From positions 1 to 12,827 of the forward strand of contig JAHZEE010000024.1 in the NCBI GenBank assembly GCA_019421975.1: a stretch of DNA of 12,827 nt, written 5' to 3'. This stretch comes from Clostridiales bacterium. GTDB lineage: Bacteria; Bacillota; Clostridia; Oscillospirales; Oscillospiraceae. Positions 1 through 5,866 of this stretch are shown in pieces; the stretch's first letter is position 1; the number at the start of each line of letters is the position of its first letter. The notes beneath the pieces are model-generated. The model worked only from the letters and a program-made list of their open reading frames with translations. It did no database searches and was not told where the DNA came from. The translations under genes and the position numbers were made by a program.

Positions 1-48
1 GTAGCCCAGGCCCTTGGGCCTGTAGCCGGTAAATGCGCAGGTCCTCAT
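1..48 (-). CDS. SLOG/DUF1273 (YpsA-like) family protein, N-terminal fragment cut by window edge
   Basis: Reading the minus strand from an ATG at 48-46 gives 16 codons, MRTCAFTGYRPKGLGY, running off the window. The pattern C-F-T-G-x-R-P directly after the start is what I recognise from the start of DUF1273/SLOG proteins related to Bacillus YpsA, whose Rossmann-like fold begins with a TG-(H/Y)-(R/K)-P nucleotide-binding loop. A G-rich run (complement of 52-58) lies 3 bases before the ATG and could serve as ribosome binding site. Members are thought to bind nucleotide-type ligands, but their cellular role is mostly unknown. Only the first strand and loop are visible, so the family call rests on one motif. 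The gene is divergent from the XRE regulator and may share its control region. Confidence 0.6.
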   Translation of the reverse strand, partial: MRTCAFTGYRPKGLGY

Positions 49-90
49 AGTCCCCCCCTGTGTGTATTACACTCCGCCACCCCATAAACA

Positions 91-133
91 AGAAACACTG
101 TGCAGGCATTTAAATGCCCTACACAGCGTTTCT
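91..133 (-). other. Long imperfect palindrome / RNA hairpin in the leader of the SLOG gene
   Basis: Bases 91-111 pair with 112-133 over about 20 positions, centred on the perfect palindrome GGCATTTAAATGCC (105-118), with one bulged base. The two imperfect positions (97/127 and 103/121) are A-C mismatches on the plus strand but G-U wobbles on the minus strand, so the structure is more stable as minus-strand RNA. That is the direction of the SLOG gene starting at 48. No T-tract follows on either strand that would make it a classical terminator. It could be a leader structure, a protein-binding palindrome, or a remnant of a small element. Function unknown. Confidence 0.55.
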
Positions 134-179
134 CTCAACCACACAGAGGCTTTATACATTCGGCCATGCGAAAGGAAAT

Positions 180-206
180 AATCTCCAGGTGTGAGATTGA
201 ATCTCA
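180..206. promoter_or_regulatory. Candidate operator: overlapping AATCTC/GAGATT inverted repeats
   Basis: AATCTC (180-185), GAGATT (193-198) and AATCTC (200-205) form two overlapping inverted repeats; the second is TGAGATT-G-AATCTCA at 192-206. The segment ATCTCCAGGTG (181-191) recurs at 399-409, just before the start codon of the XRE regulator gene. A repeated dyad of this size near a small HTH gene is typical of the regulator's own binding sites. Which protein binds is inference. Confidence 0.45.
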
Positions 207-224
207 TTTTTAGGCGCTTACCCC

Positions 225-263
225 GCCTGCGCAGGCTATGGGGAGCTGCGAACTCCCCATAGC
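225..263. other. Two adjacent palindromes in the gene-free stretch
   Basis: GCCTGCGCAGGC at 225-236 is a perfect 12-base palindrome. It abuts a perfect stem, GCTATGGGGAG (235-245) against CTCCCCATAGC (253-263), with a 7-base loop. The second stem is strong enough to fold in RNA of either strand, but no run of T follows on either side, so it is not a convincing terminator. The remainder of 49-414 holds the features listed separately and no open reading frame that I can support. Confidence 0.5.
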
Positions 264-315
264 TGCCATGTTGTTCTTGCTTCTCCCAATTACAACTGTA
301 TAGTTTCTTTTTTTA

Positions 316-344
316 ATTATATCACAACATTTGCAACAATACAA
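316..344 (-). promoter_or_regulatory. Candidate sigma-A promoter, minus strand, toward the SLOG gene
   Basis: On the minus strand TTGTAT (complement of 339-344) is followed after 17 bases by TATAAT (complement of 316-321). The -10 is perfect and the -35 keeps only TTG. Transcription would start near 309 and run leftward through the palindromes to the SLOG start at 48, giving a leader of about 260 bases. The region is AT-rich, so a chance match is possible. Confidence 0.4.
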
Positions 345-346
345 GT

Positions 347-378
347 TATAATTATTTCCTTGTGCGTTGTCGTATAAT
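347..378 (+). promoter_or_regulatory. Candidate -10 elements for the XRE regulator gene
   Basis: Two perfect TATAAT hexamers occur on the plus strand, at 347-352 and 373-378. Neither has a good TTGACA at 16-18 bases upstream. Use of the second would start RNA near 385, leaving about 30 untranslated bases that contain the site at 398-414. It also argues against translation from the TTG at 367, which lies before that -10. Confidence 0.35.
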
Positions 379-397
379 CTTATATTAAAAGGTAAAC

Positions 398-414
398 TAT
401 CTCCAGGTGAGATT
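398..414 (+). promoter_or_regulatory. Second copy of the ATCTCCAGGTG site, overlapping the xre ribosome binding site
   Basis: ATCTC (399-403) and GAGAT (409-413) flank CAGGT, and the segment 399-409 matches 181-191 exactly. The sequence AGGTGAG (405-411) inside it is also the likely ribosome binding site for the ATG at 415, so a protein bound here would cover the leader of its own gene. Upstream bases are also alike in the two copies (AAAGG followed by an A/T-rich stretch), so part of a leader may have been duplicated. Confidence 0.45.
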
Positions 415-642
415 ATGCAGAACAGACACAGTGAGAAATATAAACACTTGGGATTAAATATTGCATACTACCGCAAGGAACGCGGTTATTCTCAAAGCCG
501 GTTTGCCGAAATTATCAATGTAAGTCGGACTCATATGAGTCGAATTGAGACAGCAAATTGCGCGGTCTCCCTGGATGTTATTTTCGACATTTGCGATGCT
601 TTAGAAATTTCTCCCAATAGACTATTTGATTCTAGAACCTGA
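415..642 (+). CDS. Small XRE-family helix-turn-helix transcriptional regulator
   Basis: This 75-residue protein is almost entirely one HTH_3/Cro-C1 domain. Helix 1 lies near residues 8-22 (LGLNIAYYRKERGYSQ), the helix-turn-helix near 25-45 (SQSRFAEIINVSRTHMSRIE), followed by the usual closing helices with LDVIFDICDALEISPNRLF. Single-domain members are DNA-binding repressors, often of their own promoter or of a neighbouring gene. I chose the ATG at 415 because AGGTGAG precedes it; an in-frame TTG at 367 would add 16 residues unlike the family and lies upstream of a -10 element. The gene is clearly more AT-rich than the metabolic genes to its right, which suggests a different origin. It is divergent from the SLOG gene. 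Its target is not known; the paired sites at 180-206 and 398-414 are candidates. Confidence 0.85.
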   Translation: MQNRHSEKYKHLGLNIAYYRKERGYSQSRFAEIINVSRTHMSRIETANCAVSLDVIFDICDALEISPNRLFDSRT

Positions 643-644
643 TG

Positions 645-669
645 AAAGCGGCCTAAAGGGCCGCTTTTA
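645..669 (+). terminator. Intrinsic terminator of the XRE gene
   Basis: AAAGCGGCC (645-653) pairs with GGCCGCTTT (659-667) around a 5-base loop, 3 bases after the stop codon. The T-run is short, so termination may be partial; the T-rich hairpin at 696-720 could back it up. Confidence 0.65.
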
Positions 670-670
670 A

Positions 671-792
671 CACCTCTCAGTCCGCTTCGCGGCCAGCTCC
701 CCTCAAGGGGAGCCTTTTTTATTGGGTGCTGTGCAGGTCCCAAAGCCTCCCCTGGAGGGGAGGTGGCATGACGCAGCCATGACGGAGAGGTG
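671..792. repeat. Palindrome-rich interspersed repeat (MITE/REP-like), 122 bases
   Basis: The ends CACCTCTCAGTC (671-682) and GACGGAGAGGTG (781-792) are inverted repeats matching at 11 of 12 positions. Inside are three hairpins: CCGC-TTC-GCGG (682-692), GCTCCCCT-CA-AGGGGAGC (696-713, followed by six T) and CCTCCCCT-GG-AGGGGAGG (746-763). No protein is encoded. The layout, with terminal inverted repeats around paired GC-rich hairpins, resembles small non-coding repeats I have seen described in intergenic regions of Oscillospirales genomes. The first internal hairpin with its T-run could also terminate transcription from the left. Only one copy is in this window, so dispersal is inference. Confidence 0.55.
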
Positions 793-859
793 TCCGCCCG
801 CGTCCGTCGGCCGGCGGATCACATCGGCCTGAAACCTGCACAAAATCTGCATTTCACCG

Positions 860-888
860 TTGACGATGCCGATTTTTCGCAATATAAT
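860..888 (+). promoter_or_regulatory. Sigma-A promoter of the thiolase gene
   Basis: TTGACG (860-865) and TATAAT (883-888) are separated by exactly 17 bases, one mismatch from consensus overall. The start of transcription should be near 895, giving a leader of about 45 bases with GGAGG at 929-933 before the ATG at 940. This predicts strong constitutive expression. Confidence 0.85.
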
Positions 889-939
889 GAGTTCGCGTGT
901 AACTCAATCAACACAGAAGGATAATTTTGGAGGTTTCAA

Positions 940-2136
940 ATGCAGGATCTGTACATTGTAAACTGCTGCCGTACCGCTGTCGGTTCGTTCGGCGGCAGCT
1001 TGAAGGATGTCCCGGCACCCGAGATGGGCGCGACCGTTGTCAAAGAGGCGCTCAACCGCGCCGGCGTCAAGCCGGAGACTGTGGATGAGGTCATGTTTGG
1101 CTGCGTGCTCTCCGCGGGCCTTGGCCAGAATGTGGCCCGCCAGGTCGCCATCAAGGCCGGCATTCCCCAGGAGGTGCCCGCCTATACCGTCTCCATGGTC
1201 TGCGGCTCCGGTATGAAGTCCGTCATCGAGGGCGCCCGCGCCATCCTGTGCGGCGACGCCGACATCATCGTGGCCGGCGGCACCGAGAACATGTCCGCCG
1301 CGCCCTATTCCGTGCCGGCAGCCCGCTGGGGCGCCCGCATGAACCAGAGCACCCTGGTGGACACCATGATCATCGACGGCCTGTGGGATGCGTTTAACCA
1401 CTACCACATGGGCACCACCGCGGAGAATATCTGCGACCAGTACGGCCTGACCCGTGAGGAGCTGGACGCCTTTGCCCTGGCCTCCCAGCAGAAGACCGCC
1501 GCCGCCCAGGCCTCCGGCCGGTTCAACGACGAGATCGTGCCGGTCATGGTCAAGAAAAAGCGCGAGCTGGTCGAGTTCAAGGTCGACGAGTTCCCGAAGA
1601 ATGATACCGATGAGGCCAAGCTCACCAAGCTGCGCGGCGCGTTCCCCCTGGCCGACGGCACGCCGGGCAGCCGCGTCACCGCTGGCAACGCCTCCGGCAT
1701 CAACGACGGCGCGGCCGCCATTGTGCTGGCCTCCGGCGAGGCTGTCAAGAAGTACGGCCTGAAGCCCATGGCAAAGCTCGTCTCCTGGGGACAGGGCGGC
1801 GTGGACCCGAAGGTCATGGGCCTCGGCCCCATCCCGGCCTCCACCCAGGCCATGCAGAAGGCCAACCTGACCATTGACGACATCGATCTCATCGAGGCCA
1901 ACGAGGCCTTTGCAGCCCAGTCCGTGGCCGTTGCCAGGGATTTGCACTTCGACATGAGCAAGGTCAATGTGAACGGCGGCGCCATCTCCATTGGCCACCC
2001 GGTCGGCGCGTCCGGCGCCCGCATCATCGTCACTCTGCTGCACGAGATGCAGAAGCGTCCCGAGGTCAAGCGCGGCCTGGCCACGCTGTGCATCGGCGGC
2101 GGCATGGGCGTCGCCACCATCTTTGAAAAGTGCTGA
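940..2136 (+). CDS. thlA: Acetyl-CoA C-acetyltransferase (thiolase)
   Basis: The enzyme condenses two acetyl-CoA into acetoacetyl-CoA in the cytoplasm, the first step of the butyrate route, or does the reverse. It has 398 residues, close to the usual length. The nucleophilic cysteine is C88 in VSMVCGSGMKS; NEAFA is at 321-325, the catalytic histidine H353 in GGAISIGHPVGASG, and the second catalytic cysteine C384 in LCIGGGMG. In Clostridium acetobutylicum ThlA the equivalent cysteines form a redox-switch disulfide, and both are present here. A few extra residues seem to sit before VTAGNASG (about 239-246). GGAGG lies 6 bases before the ATG. The gene stands alone between its own promoter and terminator, not in a crt-hbd-bcd cluster, so the physiological direction cannot be told from context. 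The symbol follows clostridial usage; atoB-like is equivalent. Confidence 0.93.
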   Translation: MQDLYIVNCCRTAVGSFGGSLKDVPAPEMGATVVKEALNRAGVKPETVDEVMFGCVLSAGLGQNVARQVAIKAGIPQEVPAYTVSMVCGSGMKSVIEGARAILCGDADIIVAGGTENMSAAPYSVPAARWGARMNQSTLVDTMIIDGLWDAFNHYHMGTTAENICDQYGLTREELDAFALASQQKTAAAQASGRFNDEIVPVMVKKKRELVEFKVDEFPKNDTDEAKLTKLRGAFPLADGTPGSRVTAGNASGINDGAAAIVLASGEAVKKYGLKPMAKLVSWGQGGVDPKVMGLGPIPASTQAMQKANLTIDDIDLIEANEAFAAQSVAVARDLHFDMSKVNVNGGAISIGHPVGASGARIIVTLLHEMQKRPEVKRGLATLCIGGGMGVATIFEKC

Positions 2137-2150
2137 TCGCCTGAATATCC

Positions 2151-2186
2151 GGCCAGTCTCCGCGCGTGTGGAGACTGGCCCTTTTT
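2151..2186 (+). terminator. Intrinsic terminator after the thiolase gene
   Basis: GGCCAGTCTCC (2151-2161) pairs perfectly with GGAGACTGGCC (2170-2180) around an 8-base loop, followed by C and five T. It begins 14 bases after the thiolase stop. The ribosome binding site of the next gene begins only 3 bases after the T-run. Confidence 0.88.
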
Positions 2187-2203
2187 CTGAAAGGAGCGGG
2201 ACT

Positions 2204-2857
2204 ATGGCCCCTGTTTTTTCGATTCTGGGGGACTCCATCTCCACCTTTGCCGGTGTGAGCATCCCCGGCCACATGGTCTTTTACGACGCATACACCCAGC
2301 GCCGGGCGGGGCTGCGCACCGCAGATGACACCTGGTGGATGCAGGTGATCGCAGCCAGGAGCGGGCGCCTGGGCGTCAACTGCTCCGGCGCGGGCACGCT
2401 CATCTGCGGCCTCGGCGCGGGCGCAGGCTGTTCGGAGCAGCGCACCGGCTGTCTCGGCCAGAACGGCGCACCCGACTGGATCCTGGTGGCCATGGGGGCC
2501 AACGACTGGGCCTGCGGCGTGCCGCTGGGGACGGCGGGCACCCTGGATGTGCGCACCTTCTTTGGGGCCTGCCAGCAGATGCTGCGCCGCCTGAGGGCGG
2601 CCTGCCCCACCGCGCAGGTGGTTCTGGCCACGCTGCCGCGCGGCCGGGATCCGGAGGACGGCCCGATGTTCTTCAATGCCGAGTCCACCGGCCCCATAGA
2701 GCCCTACAACGAGGTCATCCGCGCGGCCTGCGCCCTGGAGGGCGGCCGGGTGGCGGACCTGGCGGCGGCCTGTCCCACCTACTCCACCCTGGACGGCGTG
2801 CACCCCGACGCCGCGGGGATGCGCCAGCTGGCCGCGGGCTGGCTGGCCTGCCTGTAA
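2204..2857 (+). CDS. SGNH/GDSL-type hydrolase (esterase/lipase family)
   Basis: This is a 217-residue single-domain serine hydrolase of the SGNH superfamily. Block I is SILGDSISTF with nucleophile S11; SGAG near 61-64 fits the block II glycine region; block III is MGANDW with N100; block V is DGVHP with D197 and H200. These supply the S-G-N-H residues and the catalytic Ser-His-Asp set. There is no signal peptide or membrane segment, so it is probably cytoplasmic. The substrate (acyl ester, acetylated sugar or lysophospholipid) cannot be told. I used the ATG at 2204 because AAAGGAG (2190-2196) precedes it by 7 bases and the hydrolase motif starts at once; the open frame extends upstream into the thiolase gene without family similarity. 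It has no visible promoter of its own and probably relies on read-through from the thiolase promoter. Confidence 0.88.
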   Translation: MAPVFSILGDSISTFAGVSIPGHMVFYDAYTQRRAGLRTADDTWWMQVIAARSGRLGVNCSGAGTLICGLGAGAGCSEQRTGCLGQNGAPDWILVAMGANDWACGVPLGTAGTLDVRTFFGACQQMLRRLRAACPTAQVVLATLPRGRDPEDGPMFFNAESTGPIEPYNEVIRAACALEGGRVADLAAACPTYSTLDGVHPDAAGMRQLAAGWLACL

Positions 2858-2858
2858 A

Positions 2859-2886
2859 AAAAGCACCGGGACTGCCCGGTGCTTTT
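2859..2886. terminator. Bidirectional intrinsic terminator between convergent genes
   Basis: AAAAGCACCGGG (2859-2870) pairs with CCCGGTGCTTTT (2875-2886) around the loop ACTG. The stem carries A-runs on one side and T-runs on the other, so it can terminate transcription from the hydrolase (plus) and from the aldolase (minus), whose stop codons flank it by 1 base on each side. Confidence 0.88.
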
Positions 2887-2887
2887 C

Positions 2888-3916
2888 CTATTTTAAAAGT
2901 GCAATCAGCGCGTCGACCTCTGCCTCAGCCGTTGCCCAGCTGGTGACAAAACGCACCACCGTGCGGCCGTCCGGCAGCGGCTGCCAGACGCTGTAGCTGG
3001 CGTTCCCCTCGAGCTTTTTGAGCGCGGCGTCGTCCAGGATCACCAGAATCTGATTGGTGGGCGAGTCGGCCCAGATCTCGTAGCCCAGCGCCGCAAGGCC
3101 CGTCTTGAGCCGCTGGCCGAGCCGGGTCCCGTGCGCGCCGCAGGCCAGATACCGGCCCTCGTCCATCAGCACCTCGAACTGAAGCCCCAGCAGCCAGCCC
3201 TTGACCAGCAGGCCGCCGTGCTGCTTGATGAGGGAGAAGAAATTCCGCGGCAGCGTCCCGGGATCCGGCGCCACCACCGCCTCGCCGAACAGGGCTCCCA
3301 CCTTGGTGCCGCCGATGGTGAACACCGAGCACCGCCGGGCAAGGCCCGCCAGGTCCAAATCCGACGCCGCGGCCAGGCCATAGCCCAGCCGGGCGCCGTC
3401 CAGATACAGCGGGATCCGGTACTTCCGGCAGACGGCAAAGAGCGCCTCCAGCTCCTGCGCCGTGTAGAGGGTTCCGAATTCCGTCGGATACGACAGATAG
3501 ACCATGCCCGGCTCCACCATGTGCGCGTGGGTCTCATCGCGCCAGAAGGCGGCCAGATAGTCCTCCAGTGTCCCCGCCTCCAGCTTTCCGTGGGGCTGCC
3601 GCAGCGCGAGCACCTTGTGGCCGGGCCGCTCGATGGCCCCCGCCTCATGGACATTCACATGGCCGCTCTCTGCGGCCACCACGCCCTGGCAGGGGTTCAG
3701 CAGTGCGTCAATGACCACTGTGTTCACCTGGGTGCCGCCGGTGAGAAAGTAGACCGCAGCATCCGGGCAGCCGCAGGCGGTGCGGATGCGCCGGCGGGCC
3801 GACGCGCAGATTGCATCGGCGCCGTAGCCGGGCTGCTTCTGCAGGTTCCCCGCGACCAGGCGGCGCAGAATCTCGGGGTGTGCCCCCTCCATATAGTCGC
3901 TGTCAAAGTGCAGCAT
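2888..3916 (-). CDS. Low-specificity L-threonine aldolase family, PLP-dependent
   Basis: A 342-residue fold-type I PLP enzyme of the beta-eliminating lyase/threonine aldolase family, which cleaves L-threonine or L-allo-threonine to glycine and acetaldehyde. Visible landmarks: FDSDYMEGAHPEIL at the N-terminus, the phosphate-binding GGTQVN (60-65), ESGHVNVHEAGA with the ring-stacking H86, LYLDGARLGYG with D173, and the PLP-lysine K205 in IGGTKVGALFGEA. Length fits the family. I placed the start at the ATG at 3916 because GGGAG (complement of 3924-3928) is 7 bases upstream; another ATG two codons earlier (3922) would be only 1 base from it. The gene lies immediately after the terminator of the SLH gene, so its transcription must come from read-through or an unseen promoter. 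It may act in glycine supply or threonine breakdown; ltaE is the usual symbol but this subfamily is divergent. Confidence 0.88.
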   Translation of the reverse strand: MLHFDSDYMEGAHPEILRRLVAGNLQKQPGYGADAICASARRRIRTACGCPDAAVYFLTGGTQVNTVVIDALLNPCQGVVAAESGHVNVHEAGAIERPGHKVLALRQPHGKLEAGTLEDYLAAFWRDETHAHMVEPGMVYLSYPTEFGTLYTAQELEALFAVCRKYRIPLYLDGARLGYGLAAASDLDLAGLARRCSVFTIGGTKVGALFGEAVVAPDPGTLPRNFFSLIKQHGGLLVKGWLLGLQFEVLMDEGRYLACGAHGTRLGQRLKTGLAALGYEIWADSPTNQILVILDDAALKKLEGNASYSVWQPLPDGRTVVRFVTSWATAEAEVDALIALLK

Positions 3917-3928
3917 CTTCATTCTCCC

Positions 3929-3961
3929 AAAAAGAGAGCGGGCGCCAGGCGCCCGCTCTTT
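3929..3961 (-). terminator. Intrinsic terminator of the SLH protein gene
   Basis: AGAGCGGGCGCC (3935-3946) and GGCGCCCGCTCT (3948-3959) form a very GC-rich stem, and on the minus strand it is followed by five T (complement of 3929-3933). It starts about 10 bases after the SLH stop codon. The aldolase ribosome binding site (3924-3928) is directly at the end of the T-run. Confidence 0.85.
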
Positions 3962-3971
3962 CTGATCTCTG

Positions 3972-5816
3972 TCAGGGTACCACCGTGATGAGCGTCGCAT
4001 CCAGCTCGGAGCTGCTGACGCGGTTGCCGTAGATGAGCACGGTGTCGCCCACCTCCACCTTGCTGAGGGTGATGCTGCCGCCGGTGCTTGAGACAATGGT
4101 GGCATCCTTGGTATTCACATAGATGAGTCCGTCGTCCTGCACCAGCAGCTGCCGCGCGGTGGTGTCCACCAGCAGCACCTTGCCGGTCAGAGAGTCCGAA
4201 TTGGTGGCCGCAGCCTCAATGACAATGTCCGTGATGGTCTTGCCGGAGAGGGTCAGCGTGACGGAGTCGCCCACACGCAGCTCACTCAGCGCCGCCTTTT
4301 TCTTGTCCTTGGTGACGGTCACATAGGGGCTGACGCTGTAGCCATTGATATCGCCGTCCTCGTCCACCGTCAGATGGTAGCCGTCGCTGGTCTGGCTGAT
4401 GCTGGTGACGGTGCCCTCGGTGGTTTCGGCCTTGGCGTCGGTGTCGGTGGCAATCTCCCGGATCTCGCCGTCGCGGATGCGGATGGTCAGCAGGTCGCCC
4501 TCCTGCAGCCGGGTCAGGCCATCCTCGTAGGTGATGCCGCCGCGGGAAATGGTCGGCTGCTCGGAGATGAGGAACTGGAGCTGGAACACGGCGCCGTCCT
4601 CGTCCTCCACCATCACGGTGCAGGTGGTGCCGTAGTCCATGCTGAGCATGGTGCCCTCCAGCTCGTACTCACCGGGATAGGCCCAGACCTGCTCCAGCCG
4701 CTTTTCGCCCATCTTGGCGGTGACATACGAGCCGCGGGCCAGGCTTGTCTTGGGAATGGACTTATTCTCATAGTAGAACGCCGTCTCGTCCTTGTCGAAC
4801 AGGTAGGACTTGGTGCTGTTGTCATCGGAGCTGACAATGGACAGCGCCGTGGTGTCCGAGGTCTTGAGCTGGCCCTGGATCCAGTCGCTCTTGGTGTCCA
4901 CCACCGCGCGGGTCACGGTCTTCTCGTCCGTGTCGAAGTAGAGCTCTGCAAAGCCGCCCTCATAGGAGCTGCTCATCTTGCTGACGCTCTTGCCGTCCAC
5001 GGTGAGCGATGCATCCGGATCCACATCCAGCACATACTCCACGCCTGTCATGCTGCGCAGGGTCACAGCGCCGGTGCTGGCGTCCAGCAGCACGCCCTTG
5101 AACTTCTTCACCCCGTCGGACTGGGCCAGGGTGGGCAGGCCGTCGTGATCGTCCAGATACGCCAGGGTGCGGGAGAACATGGCCGCAACCTCCGAGCGCT
5201 TGACGCCGCTCTTGGGGTTAAAGGTGTTGTCGCTGTTGCCCTCGACGACGCCCGCCTCATAGAGCACCTGCACATAGCTGCGGCGCGCCGCCGTGATGCT
5301 CTCCAGATCCGTGAAGGGCAGGTTGACCGTCTTGATGGCCTCGGCGTCGGACTCAAGCTGCATGGCGCGCACAAACAGCACCGCCAGGTACTCCCGCGTC
5401 AGATTGCCGCTCAGGCCGCCCGCCGCGATCAGCTCCTGCAGCTCCGTCTCAGAGATGACGCCGCCGGCCAGGCAGACGACGATCACATCCTCGTCGTTGA
5501 GCCAGCTCTGCGTCGACGGGATGACCTCCTGGGCAAACGCGCCGTACTCCTCCCGTGCCAGATCCAGCGCCGCCTCCTCCACATCAAACAGGCGGCTCAT
5601 CAGCGTCAGCGCCGTGGCGCCCGTGATGCTGGACTCCGGCCGCATGGTGTTGTCATCATATCCCTTGAGGTAGCCCAGCTCGTTGAGCTCCAGCATATAC
5701 TCCTCGGCCCAGTGTCCCTCCAGGTCAGAAAAGCTGGCCGCGAATACCATGCCGGATCCGACCAGCGCCAGCGCCAAAACCAGCGCCAGCGTGCGCGTCA
5801 GAACATTCCTTCTCAT
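3972..5816 (-). CDS. Secreted SLH-domain (S-layer homology) surface protein
   Basis: A 614-residue exported protein. Residues 1-26 are a signal peptide (RR start, hydrophobic core LALVLALALVG, cleavage probably after VFA). An SLH domain occupies about 28-77 (FSDLEGHWAEEY, then GYDDNTMRPESSITGATAL), a degenerate one about 95-152, and a clear one about 167-222 (FTDLESITAARRSYV, then VEGNSDNTFNPKSGVKRSEVA). SLH domains bind secondary cell-wall polymers and hold proteins at the wall. The rest (about 235-614) has no named domain I recognise; it shows repeating beta-rich units with G-x-V/L, a D-D/E-x-G turn and L-x-x-L-x-V-G-D-x-V. The start at 5816 has AGGAGG 8 bases upstream. It is transcribed alone from a promoter overlapped by a 24-base inverted repeat. 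It could be a structural S-layer or wall-anchored protein; no enzyme motif is visible. Confidence 0.87.
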   Translation of the reverse strand: MRRNVLTRTLALVLALALVGSGMVFAASFSDLEGHWAEEYMLELNELGYLKGYDDNTMRPESSITGATALTLMSRLFDVEEAALDLAREEYGAFAQEVIPSTQSWLNDEDVIVVCLAGGVISETELQELIAAGGLSGNLTREYLAVLFVRAMQLESDAEAIKTVNLPFTDLESITAARRSYVQVLYEAGVVEGNSDNTFNPKSGVKRSEVAAMFSRTLAYLDDHDGLPTLAQSDGVKKFKGVLLDASTGAVTLRSMTGVEYVLDVDPDASLTVDGKSVSKMSSSYEGGFAELYFDTDEKTVTRAVVDTKSDWIQGQLKTSDTTALSIVSSDDNSTKSYLFDKDETAFYYENKSIPKTSLARGSYVTAKMGEKRLEQVWAYPGEYELEGTMLSMDYGTTCTVMVEDEDGAVFQLQFLISEQPTISRGGITYEDGLTRLQEGDLLTIRIRDGEIREIATDTDAKAETTEGTVTSISQTSDGYHLTVDEDGDINGYSVSPYVTVTKDKKKAALSELRVGDSVTLTLSGKTITDIVIEAAATNSDSLTGKVLLVDTTARQLLVQDDGLIYVNTKDATIVSSTGGSITLSKVEVGDTVLIYGNRVSSSELDATLITVVP

Positions 5817-5866
5817 GTATGTATCCTCCTATATGAGATCCACCGCCCGTCTTGTGAGGGCTTGTC

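Noticed and set aside
367..414. TTG at 367 as start of the XRE regulator
   Set aside because: The extra 16 residues are not family-like, the codon is upstream of a TATAAT element, and a ribosome binding site precedes the ATG at 415.
904..2274. A 456-residue minus-strand open frame opposite the thiolase
   Set aside because: The thiolase on the plus strand has all catalytic motifs and a consensus promoter; the antisense frame has none.
3917..4105. N-terminal extension of the aldolase to 4105
   Set aside because: It would read through the SLH terminator and overlap the SLH 3' end with low-complexity sequence, while a good start site exists at 3916.
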